Position numbers and translations under genes: made by a program. Of a stretch of DNA of 64,000 nt, positions 23,218 through 34,986 are shown in pieces. The stretch spans positions 2,196,001 through 2,260,000 of the forward strand of contig JANATG010000010.1 of the NCBI GenBank assembly GCA_029449235.1, written 5' to 3'. The notes below the pieces were generated by a model that saw nothing but the letters and a program-made list of their open reading frames with translations, had not been told where the DNA came from and ran no database searches. The stretch comes from Linnemannia schmuckeri (Eukaryota; Mortierellomycota; Mortierellomycetes; Mortierellales; Mortierellaceae). Position 1 is the stretch's first letter. Each line of letters begins with the position of its first letter.

Positions 23218-26200
23218 ATGGGCGCAACACGTCCAGCGCGCTCAGCCGCAAAAAAGAGCGCTTCTAAGATAAAGGCCGTGGCGAAGAATCAGCCCTCAAA
23301 GGACTCGGACATTGACATGGACTCGGATAACTACGAGCCAGCACCCGAAGGAGATGACGACGACTCGGACGAGTATGTCGAGCCACCAGAGGACAAGAAC
23401 AACCGTCATAACGACGACGACGACGACGAGCATATGGAGGTGGACGAGGAGCTGGACGAGGATGAAGGCGTCAAGCCAAAGAGACAACGGCGACGCAAGC
23501 AAACCAACAACTTTACAATTCCTCTGGAGGAAATGAACCGATTGTTGAGCACACGCAACAACGCCGATACCCAATCCGAAGGAGGAAACACAGCAAACGC
23601 AATAGTTGCTGGGACGGAGCTCAATCTTGAACGGATGGGCGGAGAGGACGTCGTCGGTACCCCCGTATCTCTCCGTTCCAAAGCAAACGCAGCGGGAGAG
23701 ACCAAGCGGAGAGCTCAGAGGTCACGCCCCAATAAGTCGGTGCACAAAAAGGGCGAGATGCACAGCTCAGAATTCCTCCCATTTATTTGGAAGTTTTCGT
23801 ATCAAGGTCCCACTCAGGAGGATATTCACTATGTCAGCATGCAGCCGGAATACCTTACGGCAACTGTCTACCCAAATATTACCTCTAACATCAAGGACTT
23901 TCGCGTTATTACGTATGTATTTCTCATGGGCTGTACAGTACTTTGAGTCTTTACGCGGCTGCGACACATCCATAAGCGGGACTATAACTAATTAACAACT
24001 TCTGATGTTGCATATTAGCGAACCTTCTGACTTGGACGAGTATTTCCCAGTTTTGACCACCACCAAAATTCATACAAGAGAACAGGACATTGACATGCGG
24101 ACCATGACCGCCAAGTATATGGAGTCGACAAAACGTAAGGAAAAGAATGATTATATGGAACTGTGGCAAGCAAGATGCGGAGACTATGGTAAAGATGTAC
24201 GTACTCAAGTCACCTCTCGATAATTTCGACATAATAGAGACCGGCATCAACGACTACTATATTTTGAACGCAGGATTCTCGGTATGGGCCTTGGACTGGT
24301 GCCCTCTCCCGAGCCATGCTAAGTCACCCAAGGGCAACATGGACTATGTCGCCATCGGAGGATTCCCAGATACTGCCGAGAATTGTATTGCACGCGACCA
24401 GCTCTACCCACTTGGCAAACAAGATTCACATCCAAACATGATTCAGATCTGGAGCATGAATTGCAACACCAACGACCAAGGAGAGCTTCAGGGCAATCCC
24501 GAGACTTACCTATCGCTTTGCATTCTGCACTCATACGGCGCGGTGCTTGACTTAAAATGGTGTCCGACTGGAGGACTCATGGATGCTGTAAGTGCAGATA
24601 ATATCGAAAGGCTGTGAAAGAAGGGTTCACCAGATGAGAGCATTGTCACTAACAAGGTTGCTTATGACATTGCTTGTCTTGTATTTCAGGGTTCTTCGAG
24701 TGGCGAGTTGACCAGACTTGGTATTCTCGCAGCGGTATTCAGTGATGGTAGCATTCGCATATTCAGTGTACCAGAGCCAAAGAGCTTGCGAGTGCACCTG
24801 GGCATTGGGACTTTCGAGGGCTCATCACCTGAACCTGTTTACAGTAAGTCTCCTGGTCTTGACAGGCGAGTAGTCGAGCAATACTGAACGTTTGATATGT
24901 TAAACAAATATTACAGGTTGACTGAATAAGCATGTCTAATCCTTCTTGCATTCTCTGTATTCAATCCAGTCGAGTATCCAGAGCCATTTGCGACGATAAG
25001 GATGGGCGATATCTGCTTCATGTGCATCAATTGGGGCACATCAGAACGACTTGCTGCGGGATTAACTAACGGAACGATCGCCGTATGGGACATGAAGCTC
25101 TTGTTGAGTCAGACCAAGGAGACTTTGGCTGAAAAAGACTCTGGTGAGTATGCAATTGGTGGCGCTAATCATTCGTTGACCAATGTTTTTTAGATCTCGT
25201 ACGAGCTCACCTCATGTCCCTCTTACATGGCATTTGAAAATAGAATATCTGGATCCGATTTATCTTCCTCAAGTTCACGACGTCAGTGTACGGTGCGTGG
25301 ACTGGCTAAGAAGCGTGGATCCAACAGAGGTGCCTTGGATTTTGGCTTCTTCTGGTTACGATGGTCGCATCAGATACACCGACCTTCACGATATTTATGT
25401 CCAGATTGATATCAAGACAATCCTCGGCGTTCCCATGGCATCTCTCTTTAACTCTTGGGCAGAGGCCATCGTCTATTGTGATTTTGACTTTGGGGGCAAA
25501 ATGGACCAGCTTTATCTGGAATCACGAGGCTTTCGTCTGTTCAACGCGAAGGGAACCATTTGGGACTTTTCTTCTTCAGACTATCAACCATTTGTCGCCG
25601 CTGCCATCTCGGACGGAAGAGTCAAGATCTCCAACCCAGCCTACAAGGCCAAACGCGGTTATGTAGGCTTATTGTTATCATTGTGTATTGTTTCATGAAG
25701 CTGGTCCAAATGATAACATCGATGATGTGAACGAGAGAACCTAACTAGCGGTCGCTATACTTCATCTTTATAGGGCATGATCCAAAATAATCTCTATCAG
25801 GTGCAAGAGAACATGATGGATGCCGATGGATCCTCTCAAGTGGACCCGGCTTTATCTTCAAGTCAAACAGAGGAAGGAAGGACCCAAAGGTCTTCATTTA
25901 CATTCAAGGAGGGCGAGGAGAGAGAGTACATTTCCAAGACTGCAGGATATCTTTCTTTTTACGGCGCCAATGTTGCCGTTCAAAAGGTAACTATTCAGAA
26001 CTGTGGCACTTGTGCCTCCTTACGCGTTTTACATTTGAGGGGATGAAAGAGAAACCAACAACTATCTTGAACTTTTAGGTGCAATGGTCAAAATGCTTTC
26101 ATTCCGCGGCATGGCTAGCATCTGGCTCGGCAGGAGGATTGGTCAGGATCGACAATACGATGCTACGGAAGGAGGAAGGTGGGCAAGGCAACAAGATCGC

Positions 26201-27187
26201 TTACCAGCCCGACGCTTACCTTCTGAAGAAGCGGATCGCCAAAGGTGGTAGCATTGGACCAGATGGGCAATATGTTCCGGCAAGAAAGGGTCGACCTCCG
26301 AAGGAAGGAGGACCTCGACGTCTGAACAAGGGGAAGAATGCCAAAGGGGCTACTGCCAAGACCAAGACAACTGCTCGAAAAGGAGTCAAATCAAAATCGG
26401 TTGACGACGACCACGATTCTGAGGAGGAAGAGCCAGAAGCAGAGGAATCTGGACACGACGACGAGGATGACGATGATGACGATGATGGCGGGCAATCTAG
26501 CAGCACACGAGGCCTGCGCGATGAAGATGAGTTTGTAGGACGCGCTAAGGATACAGGTTCATCGAATGGTGAGAAGCGGGCTACACGATTGTCGACTGGC
26601 CGACTTGCACCCATCTTTGCCAGGCAGTCGTCCAAGACTACTGCTGCTTCTGAGGAGGATGACGACGAGGGAGACGGGGATCAGGAGGAAGAAGAGAATG
26701 GCGAAAAAGGAGAGAGCGGAGAGGCTGGGGCGAAGGGTATGTCGTCGCCATCCAAAAAGTCGACACGGAAACCTGCTCGCGCCGCAGTAGCAGCAACGCC
26801 GACGAAGGATTCCTCGAAACCCCCAAGCAAATCTCGAGGACGACCTCGAAAGAATCTACCCCTTGTCGACCCTGTCACGTCCAATCAGACTCTGCTTTCA
26901 ATGATGACGATCTCGCGGCCAGAGCCTTCTACAGCGGGCGAGACTGTTCATACAGCCGCGGATACTGCTTCCAAGGATACGTCGTCGGCCAATGTTGAGA
27001 TGGCTGATGTGATGGTGATGGAAGAGACCGTCGTGGTTGCAGTGGCAGCTGAACCAGCTATCTTTATTGCGCCTGTCCCAACTACGGCAACTATGGTAAC
27101 GGCCGCTTCTCAGATGAATGCAGCGAGCATCACAGCCCCCAAGAAGCCCAGAGGAAGACCACCTAAAGCACGGCCTGCCGCGACAGA

Positions 27188-27220
<33 letters not shown>

Positions 27221-27593
27221 AGCAGCAGCGACGACGACAGCAGCAGCGATGGCTACTGGTGGTTCAGATGGTGAGCGGGTTTCTGTGACAGCGCCAAACG
27301 AGGCCGCACCAACCCAAGGCGCTAATAATGGCGCAGTTGCAGGCTCGACGGATAATCGAGAAACGGATGTGCAGCGGGAGGACGATCCACGCAGACAGTC
27401 GAGTGAATCGGCAGCCTCATCACGTGCATCGTCAGCGGTCCCAGAGGCAGCAGCATCCGAAGGAGCCGCCAAGGCACCGGCGACTCCTGGCAAGAAGGGA
27501 GCGGGAGCTCCGCGGATAGCGAGAAAACGCAAGGAAGAGGAGAAGACCAAGGCCACAAACCGGACGTTGACGGATCTGTGGGGCAAGAAGTAA
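23218..27593 (+). CDS. TFIIIC WD-repeat subunit (Tfc6/GTF3C2-like) with C-terminal AT-hooks
   Basis: Subunit of the B-box-binding module of TFIIIC, which recruits RNA polymerase III to tRNA genes. Eight exons join in frame: 23218-23912, 24019-24200, 24274-24587, 24690-24843, 24970-25143, 25244-25662, 25774-25986 and 26079-27593, giving 1221 aa. The N-terminus is acidic and basic in blocks. The middle is a beta-propeller with family-like pieces: VWALDWCPLP, YVAIGGF, IQIWSM, SYGAVLDLKWCPTGG, GILAAVFSDGSIRIFSV, AAGLTNGTIAVWDM, DVSVRCVDW, WILASSGYDGRIRYTDL and FVAAAISDGRVKISNP. After the propeller come several AT-hook-like cores (RKGRPPK, SRGRPRKN, KPRGRPPKARP) spaced through about 450 disordered residues with acidic, Thr- and Ala-rich runs. 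Function is firm at family level; the AT-hook tail is longer than I would expect. Confidence 0.85.
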
Positions 27594-29654
27594 CAACGAC
27601 GCCAAGGATGTAAAGCCAAGCCCTGACAAGAATTTTGTTTCCGTTTTTTTTTTTTTTAACTTTTTTTGCCACTACCAGAGCAACAACAGCACGACAACAC
27701 TCTACTCACACGCTCATTCGATCAATCACTCAATCCAAACCCCACTCGTTCCATTAGTCGCATTTTTCACTTGTTTTGAATAATACATAGTCGATCTTTT
27801 TTGCTGTCGACTTTGGCATCTAGCCCATGTCGCGCTAATCTAGCAGTCTTCTTGTCTCTTCAAGGCGCAACCCTTTATTGATTCCCCCGGCGTAACTTGT
27901 AACTGCACGAGAGAGCGTAGTTTCATTACTTTATGAATCGCGCATGCTCTTGTTTTTGCCCTTGTCCTTGCTTGCTTTATATGAGAATTGAGAAGGACAG
28001 TTTTTCAAGCTTTGTATTTCTAGATTTTTCTGTTTCCTCAAAGAAAGTCAGAAGAGTAAGTCGACAAAGCTAATTGAAGCATGCACCGTCCATCTTCATT
28101 TTGAGAGCTTAAAGCCTCCATTTCATCTATGGTTGTGTTTGTCTTCGACTGTTGTAGGGAATTGAGGGAGTCGAGGCGAGGTAAGGGTAACGAGAAGGGG
28201 AAGCTCACATGTTTTTCCATTTGTGTTTTTTTGGAGGATTGGCAAAGCGGTTAGTTGGGTCTTGGGGTGTCTTAGTGGGGGCGAAGCAAAGTAGAGAAGG
28301 AAGGGGAAGAGGAAGGGAAGGAAGGGGAGAGGGCACTTTTTCGTAGATGCTGGCGCCCTTTGGTTCCATAAGCTTTAGGTCCATAAGAACAAAAGTCCTA
28401 CTTAGCTTTTGGAAGAGACGCGTCATGGGACAGACGGACTTATTCTATCGCCGTTCTGTCGTTATTCTTTAATTTTTTCCTTTTTTATCGAAGAAATCAA
28501 GAACACTTGGCACAACCAAAGCAGATAACAAGCTACGCTCTAGCACTACACATAGCAGTCAACCGACCACTGCCTTTATTCCTTGTTTTGCCTTTTCCTC
28601 AAGAAACCAGCAAATACTGGTTACATTGCTCTTTTGCACTTGGACACCGGCCATAGTCATCATCGTCACCATCCATGACGACGCACGAGCGAGGAACATA
28701 TGCAAGTGTTTATTTGTGTTCACTACCATTTGGCAACAAGACGTCATTGTCCACATCTCATTTTAATGAGAATGAGGCGTAGTTAACCTAGCCAGGACTG
28801 TAGAAGAAAGAACCCGGGCCATCAGTGTTTTTAGATATCTAGTAAAAGTCGTGTTGTTGTGAGGACGAGTTGTGTACACAGGAAGGAAGGACGATGGGTA
28901 TGTTTGAGTAGGCAGGAGCCGTGACACCTTGTACAGGAAGAGCAAGGGGGTGCAAGAGAGTTGTTCTCTGGTCGCCGCTTGGTACTATTTTCGCTGAATA
29001 TGCGTGGATTTGCTGGCATCTGAGCATGTCTGTCATACCTTTGCAGTCATTCACTCCACACACACGCACCATTAAAAAAAAAAGAAGGGAGAAGCGTTTG
29101 TGAAAAGAGCCAATCAGAGCAGAGCCACGCACATTTAGTGCGCCTTACATACATGACTAAAGAGTAGCAAGGATTAAATTAAAGTCGACGGAGGATCAGA
29201 AGACAGTCACGAGTGTCGACCGATGCGAAAAAAGAAAATTACTTTGTGTGCCCCTCCCCTTCAGACAGTCGACACTGAGCACACCCCGTCGCACATTTAC
29301 CGGAGATATTCATATTCGCACGTAATAAATACTTTGGGGAACACGCACGTCTCTCTCTCTTTCTATTTTTTTTTTTTTCTTTTCTTCTTTCATCAATCGT
29401 TTTCATTTTCCTTTATTCGCTCGCAACACTCTCTCAACACATACACACACCCTCCCTCTGACTCTCGGACTTCTGTTCTCTTCAACACAACAACTTCGCC
29501 CACACTTCGTTCTCGACTCCGCTTCTCTTCTTCCTCTTCTTCTTACACCGCAGTCAACTCATCTCACCAATAACTAACAATCAACAACCAACAACCACAC
29601 ACACAAACGCAAACACTCCTCCCTCCCTCCTTCACCCTTTTCATATCTACCAAC
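27594..29654. other. Gene-poor interval before atg8
   Basis: About 2 kb without a supportable gene. It holds the TFIIIC gene's 3' region (T tract near 27,646) and, from about 29,340, a CT- then CA-rich leader ending at the atg8 ATG. Short minus-strand frames at 28,205-28,426 and 28,839-29,132 lack family resemblance. No tRNA-like A/B boxes were found. Confidence 0.4.
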
Positions 29655-30571
29655 ATGGTCCGCTCAGCTTTCCAGCAAGAACATACCTTCGGTACGCCAC
29701 CTCTTCTCTTCTTTGTTTCATTCTTTCTGTCTTGTTTTTGCTTCTTGGGGTTTTCTTATTTTTATGTTCAAGAGCACATCCTAACCAGCTCTCCACTTTC
29801 TCTCTTTTGACTACCAATAGAGAAGCGCAAGGCAGAAGCAGAGCGCATCCGCCAGAAGTATCCTGACCGCATTCCCGTAAGTATCTCTTCTGTCCTCAAG
29901 ACTCAAGAAGAAAAAAAAAAAGCCTTGGCAAAGAACAATCTTCCATATCATCACCATATCACCATATAGTCCTTCTACCATCGTCCTCCCTCCAAAAGCG
30001 GCATTTTTGAGAGAAATCAAAGCCACCAGCAGGTCACCAGATTAATGACCATTTCGCCATCACACCAGACTTTCGCCCCTTTTGCAACTACAATTTTCCT
30101 CTCAACCCTCTCTATTTGAATGTACAAATCATCTACGACTACACACATGCATGCATACCCCATCAAAATTATCAAGGATAAAGACAGTGTGCTACCGAAA
30201 CTCTCTCACACACATGTTCACATGGTATAAACCAGTTGAACCAACCATATCTAATCATTCTTCATCTATTTCAAATACAATAGGTCATTTGCGAGCGCAT
30301 CGAAAAGTCAGACATTGCCCAGATCGACAAGAAGAAGTATCTCGTCCCCTCGGACTTGACTGTCGGCCAGTTTGTCTACGTGATCCGCAAGCGCATCAAG
30401 CTCTCCCCCGAGAAAGCCATCTTTATTTTTGTCAACGAGGTCCTCCCTCCCACAGCGGCCTTGATGTCCTCCATCTATGAGGAGCACCAGGACAAGGACG
30501 GTTTCCTCTACATCACCTACTCAGGCGAGAACACCTTTGGCGCAGATTTGGAGGCTTACGAGTCCCATTAA
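29655..30571 (+). CDS. atg8: Autophagy ubiquitin-like protein Atg8
   Basis: Atg8 is conjugated to phosphatidylethanolamine on autophagosome membranes. Exons 29655-29691, 29821-29876 and 30284-30571 give 126 aa. Hallmarks: MVRSAFQQEHTFEKRKAEAE, RIRQKYPDRIPVICER, KKKYLVPSDLTVGQFVYVIR, AIFIFVNEVLPPT, and FLYITYSGENTFG. Gly117 is the residue exposed by Atg4 before lipidation. It is followed by a nine-residue extension (ADLEAYESH), longer than the single Arg of yeast Atg8. The second intron (407 nt) is the longest confident intron of the window. Near-certain assignment. Confidence 0.98.
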
Positions 30572-31033
30572 AGAGTGCCAAGAAGTTCGCTCTCTCCCTC
30601 TCTTGCTCTTGATCTCTCTTCATCGCTCCTCCTTTGGCTTTCTTTGTCACTTTTTGTCTCTCCAGATGCTCCTGATAAAGAACAGAACAAAAAACCAAGA
30701 ACAAAAAAAAACAAAAACATAATGCAACCAACAAATGCAATAACCTACTAGTTGTACGTTCTTTTTCTTGCTTTTTTCTTTCGCCCAATGGGTCGAAGGA
30801 GCACATCCACCTTGTCCTTTTGTAATTTCTTGTACTATCTGCTTACTTCGCTTTTTGCTCCCCTCTTGCTGTATTTTGTATTATCATCCATTTGCTTCGC
30901 CTTCAAACCACCTTCACAATTAGAGCATGAAGCACTCCCCGCCTCATGATCGGGTCTTTTTGCTTTTTTCCATAATAAAAAAAAAAACATTACATCAAAC
31001 ATTTAATTGCATTATGAAATATGGAACCTCCGC
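30572..31033. other. Convergent 3' region, atg8 / membrane-protein gene
   Basis: 462 bp between two converging stop codons. An AATAAA at 30974-30979 with an A-rich tail fits an atg8 polyadenylation signal about 400 bp after its stop. CT-rich tracts lie between. Confidence 0.5.
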
Positions 31034-32176
31034 TCAAGGTGCCATTTCTTGACCAAGCTTGGTCAGACCCTCTCCATTCGTAGAAGCGCCACTGCTGGAT
31101 ACATCTGTTGTTGTTGTGTCGTTGGCGACGCGTTCTCCAGCCTGGATGACGGCCTCGATGTACTGGTTGGCCTCCTGAGTCAATGTCTCAACGTCTATCC
31201 TGCTCAGAGCCAAGTCGCGTGCCTCCTTGTACTCGGTATCGGCCAACAGCAGTCCATGCTCGACCTCACGTCTCTTCCAGTACTCGACAAACTGCTTCCT
31301 CAACAGGGGATCCCTCAGAGACGCCACTCTGGCCAACTGCAGGGCACGGTGACGCTGAATCATGGCCTCTTGAGCCTGGCAGAGATCATTCAAAATCTCG
31401 ACCTCACCACGAGGACCTGTGGACCGGCTCGAACGATAGATCAGACCCATCAATGTCATGGCCATGAGGGCCAAGGATCCGTGTCGCACCGCATAGGCGC
31501 CTCTCGCTCCAACAAAAAACTTCTCCTGCTTGACCAATGTCGACAAATTGGAGACCTCGGAGGACGAATGCAAGACCGAGTATTCCAGGAGAGCCAAAAC
31601 GACCAATCCTGCCGAGCCCCAAGTCCTCTGTCGGTTCAGGTGCGATGTCTGGGTGGTGGCCATGCCGAGGAGGATGGCCATGCCTGCATAGGAAGCTAAA
31701 GCACTGGGAAAGAGATACATCAGATAGTCATTTCTCTCGGAGCAATGGTCACAGTTGATGAAAGCGTCCTGGCCATAGACGATATAGACAAGTCGACTCT
31801 CCATGGCCTTGAATTGCTCCCGCAATGAGTCTGGAAACTTTGTCAAAAAGGTCGGATCGGTGGCTGAGCGTTCCTTCCAGGACTGGTGGAGGATGAAGTT
31901 GGGACAATCGGCAGGGAGGGAGAGGGTCTTGAAGACATTGGGTTGGTTGTAGAAGGTCAACTGGGCCAGGTGGAAGACGGTCGCCGCGGAGAGAAGGAGA
32001 TACATGAACTGGTTCCATTTGTTGTGCGGTTGCTGTTGCCTGGTTGGGTTCTGCTTGTTGTTGAGTCTTTGCAGTGGAGAAGGTGGGGGTGTCTTGGCGA
32101 AGAAGGAGCGGACGGCCTTGATGATGTACGGGAATCCGACGACAAGCAGGACCTGGATGATGGACGAGTCGAGCAT
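31034..32176 (-). CDS. Fungal multi-pass membrane protein of unknown function
   Basis: Single-exon frame; I take the ATG at 32176 (380 aa, MLDSSIIQVLLVVGFPYIIKA) because the in-frame upstream part is Pro/Ser/Phe-rich leader. Predicted hydrophobic segments lie near residues 5-22, 52-75 (FMYLLLSAATVFHLAQL), 150-175 (YLMYLFPSALASYAGMAILLG), 187-205 (WGSAGLVVLALLEYSVL) and 235-255. A Cys pair plus Trp-poor motif INCDHCSERNDYL sits before the third segment and resembles a conserved fungal signature of uncharacterised membrane proteins. The C-terminal about 120 residues are helical and charged (RKQFVEYWKRREVEHGLL) and may be coiled. No enzyme family is recognised. Endomembrane or mitochondrial location cannot be decided. 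Confidence 0.65.
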   Translation of the reverse strand: MLDSSIIQVLLVVGFPYIIKAVRSFFAKTPPPSPLQRLNNKQNPTRQQQPHNKWNQFMYLLLSAATVFHLAQLTFYNQPNVFKTLSLPADCPNFILHQSWKERSATDPTFLTKFPDSLREQFKAMESRLVYIVYGQDAFINCDHCSERNDYLMYLFPSALASYAGMAILLGMATTQTSHLNRQRTWGSAGLVVLALLEYSVLHSSSEVSNLSTLVKQEKFFVGARGAYAVRHGSLALMAMTLMGLIYRSSRSTGPRGEVEILNDLCQAQEAMIQRHRALQLARVASLRDPLLRKQFVEYWKRREVEHGLLLADTEYKEARDLALSRIDVETLTQEANQYIEAVIQAGERVANDTTTTDVSSSGASTNGEGLTKLGQEMAP

Positions 32177-32779
32177 CTTTCTTTTTGGCTTCCTTGTTGT
32201 AATCACTTGTGTTGCTTTTTGTTTGCTTGAGGTTGTTGTCGAGGAGAACGGATTCTTCCTTATAGCCTGTGAAGTGGCAGGCAGCGACGGGTGCTGCTGA
32301 ACGAGGGAGGGAGGGGGGGCTGGTGGAAACGGAGAAGGAAAAGGAAAAGAGGAAGGAAGAAATAAGTAGGAAAAGAAAACGAACAAGTGGTATGTTGCGA
32401 ATAGGAAGGTGATGAGCGTCGAGGTGATGAGATGAGAGCGAAGAACGACCGACAGACGTGGTTGAGGGTGAGCCGAATAGAATTTAAAAGAGGCGTGAAA
32501 GGGGAAAGGGGAAGAGGAAGAAAAGGCGTAAAAAATGGAGACAGAAAGTGGCTTTGCACTATCCTTGCTCAGAGAGGAGTTGGCAGACGATACAACAACT
32601 TACATCTGTTCTTCATTGCCAGCATTCATTCACTCACAGCAAGGACAAAGGACAAAGCAAGGATTAGCAAACAGGAGGCCAACAAACAGCTAACAGAAAA
32701 TAAACAGGATAAGACAACGCAACACACACGCGCATACAGGAAACAAGATCATCAACCACGAGGAAGCAAATGCATCCAC
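32177..32779. other. Divergent promoter region
   Basis: 603 bp between the membrane-protein gene and the zinc-finger gene. Open frames run through it in several phases because stops are rare in the GA/CT-rich sequence; none has coding character beyond that. Confidence 0.45.
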
Positions 32780-34200
32780 ATGGAAGACAACAACCTGGAG
32801 TCCCGTCCATCTTCACCAACGACGGCTACTACTACTGCACCTACCTCAATAACAATTACTATTCAGCCATCGATAGCTGAACATTCCCCTGCAACAAACA
32901 CTGCCGCAGCTAGACATAGTCCAGAGCTTCAACACCAGTCAGATCATCAAGCGGCCGCACCATCCAACAAGCGCCACCATGATCCACCGTATGATTGGCA
33001 ACTCTTATCGCAAGAGGAACTTGACCGTATCGCCTACAACTCGCGTCGACAGAGAATGGCGAGACTGAAGGTATGGCTTGCACTGATTGCTCGTCTCGTG
33101 TCCGCCAATTGTTCGATCAATCCTATATTCTCATTGGAGACTCATACTGTGGTGGTGTTCACTATCAACTGGAATAGGAGAATCCTCCAACATGTCCGCA
33201 CTGTCCACAGTCCAAGTTCACTTCTATGGCCATGCTATCGACACATTGTCTCTCCAGACGACATCTCGCCCGGGTCCGGAAACAAAGGCAGATTCAGGGT
33301 CAGGAGCAAGATCAGCCACAAAATAGTGATACTAAAGAGCCAGCGACACAGCAAGGAGCTATACCATCACTGTGGGTCTCCCCCATCTCCGTCGCAGTCA
33401 ACAGTCCGAGTCACGCTGTTACCATGGAAGATGCTGTTGCCGCTTCCGAGAGCAATCCTATTACTCAAAAACAACCAGCAAGGACAGGGAAGTCTGCCAC
33501 CCAGAGGAAACGGAAACAGGAGCGTGACCGGAAGAAAGTGAGAGCTCAATCGGAGAAGCAGTGGAAGCCAGGTCATGGTGTTGTAAGCCAGCGCGTCCAG
33601 GGACAGGAAGAGATGAAAGAGGATGATGAAACGACAGCGTCGACGAGTAACGAGATGTTGGGGGACAAACACCATGATGGCTACAAGGACGACGATAAAG
33701 TCTCGACGGCTCTGTCTGACACAGCAGCGGAACTCGATCAGATAGACTCTTCGAGTCCTCTTGTCGCAGGGAGCGACATTGCAGCATTTATAACAGAAGT
33801 AGCCCCATTGATGTTCAACGCCGCCTGCCTTCAACAGCAACCGCAGCAACCGCAGCAACAGAATTGGCATTGTTCAATATGCAATTCAAGCTGGCGGCAA
33901 GAAAGAGCCTGGAAGGGTCATTTGCTCAGCGCACAACATCTACGACACACCTTGGCCACCATGCAACAGACTGCTCCAGATATCCAGCCGTATGGACGTG
34001 TGGACGTGATGGCCTCGATGGATCCGTTTGGATGGGGTACTGGTGCAGGGGTGATTGAAGAAGAAGAAGAAGAACCAGAAGAGGAGGAAGTGGATGGAGA
34101 AAATAGTTATGACGACAACAGCAGCAACAACAACAACAACAACAACGTGGAGGGCAAAGCAGTGGATAACGAAGGTGATGATATGGATATGAGCGACTGA
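32780..34200 (+). CDS. U1/matrin-type C2H2 zinc-finger protein
   Basis: Exons 32780-33070 and 33211-34200 join in phase 0 to 426 aa. One zinc finger at about residues 327-350, WHCSICNSSWRQERAWKGHL followed by LSAQH, has spacing C-x2-C-x12-H-x5-H, the U1/matrin (zf-met) pattern found in RNA-binding and spliceosomal proteins. An N-terminal block YDWQLLSQEELDRIAYNSRR and the basic stretch after the intron (RRHLARVRKQRQ) may be a second conserved part. A basic KRKQERDRKKVR patch could be a nuclear signal. The tail is Glu-rich then Asn-rich. An out-of-frame ATG at 32770 lies just upstream. No orthologue is named; an RNA-processing role is inference. Confidence 0.65.
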
Positions 34201-34986
34201 ATGTGTAAATGTAAAGTACTGTACATACTCCTGACTCAATACAAATGAGCATAAAAAACGGCGAAAACGTGAATGAATGTAGATGATAATGGGGGCTGTG
34301 GCTCAGCTCTTTAACGGCCAACAGAGACCTTTGATATGTTATCCCATCTTGTTGGCGTGGAGTTGATCTCCGACGATGATTGACAGTCATGACATGAGCA
34401 AGGCCTTGATTGTCTGAGTGGATCTGTGAGAGTGGAGTGGAAGAAGCAAGCGAAAGAGAAGAAAGGAGAATGTTCATCAATGTCAATGGAATGACATTCG
34501 TAGCGACGATATTTTATGCATTGACACACAGGGTTGGTGCGTGGAAAAGTTCTCATTTAGTAAACAAACAAACAAAAAACAAACAATACCGAATGAGAAT
34601 GACAGAGAGAAAGAGAGAGAGAGAGCAGACGTAAAAAAATCTTCCGAAAAAAAAAAAAAAAAAAAAAAAAATGACCACTTGATGTGATCGGCTGAAACAG
34701 CAAGATAATCTTTTTTTTATTGTTTTTTGTTATTCTTTGCTTGGATGAATGGAATGAATGGATGGGTTTACGAAAAGGACGACAACCCTGCAGGAACACT
34801 TTCTTCTCTTTCTTTTCTTCCTTCATTCTTTCTTCTCTCTCTCACTTCTTCATCTCTTTCTCTCACTTCCTCACACTTACCTAACAATAGACCATAATAC
34901 CCTTTTCCTCATCGCTACCTCACTTTCACTCAAAAACGCACTCAAGCAATCCATTCACCAACCTTCACATACACACAAAAGCAAAG
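34201..34986. other. Spacer before amino-acid permease gene
   Basis: 786 bp. Contains a GA repeat near 34,600-34,625 and an A25 tract, then a long CT-rich block (34,795-34,900) leading to the permease ATG, the likely core promoter and leader. No gene is supported. Confidence 0.45.
34647..34671. repeat. A25 homopolymer
   Basis: Run of 25 A next to a GA-rich microsatellite-like stretch in the permease promoter region. Confidence 0.85.

Noticed and set aside
32432..32779. In-frame upstream extension of the zinc-finger gene
   Set aside because: GA-rich leader sequence without conserved content; the ATG at 32780 is the better start.
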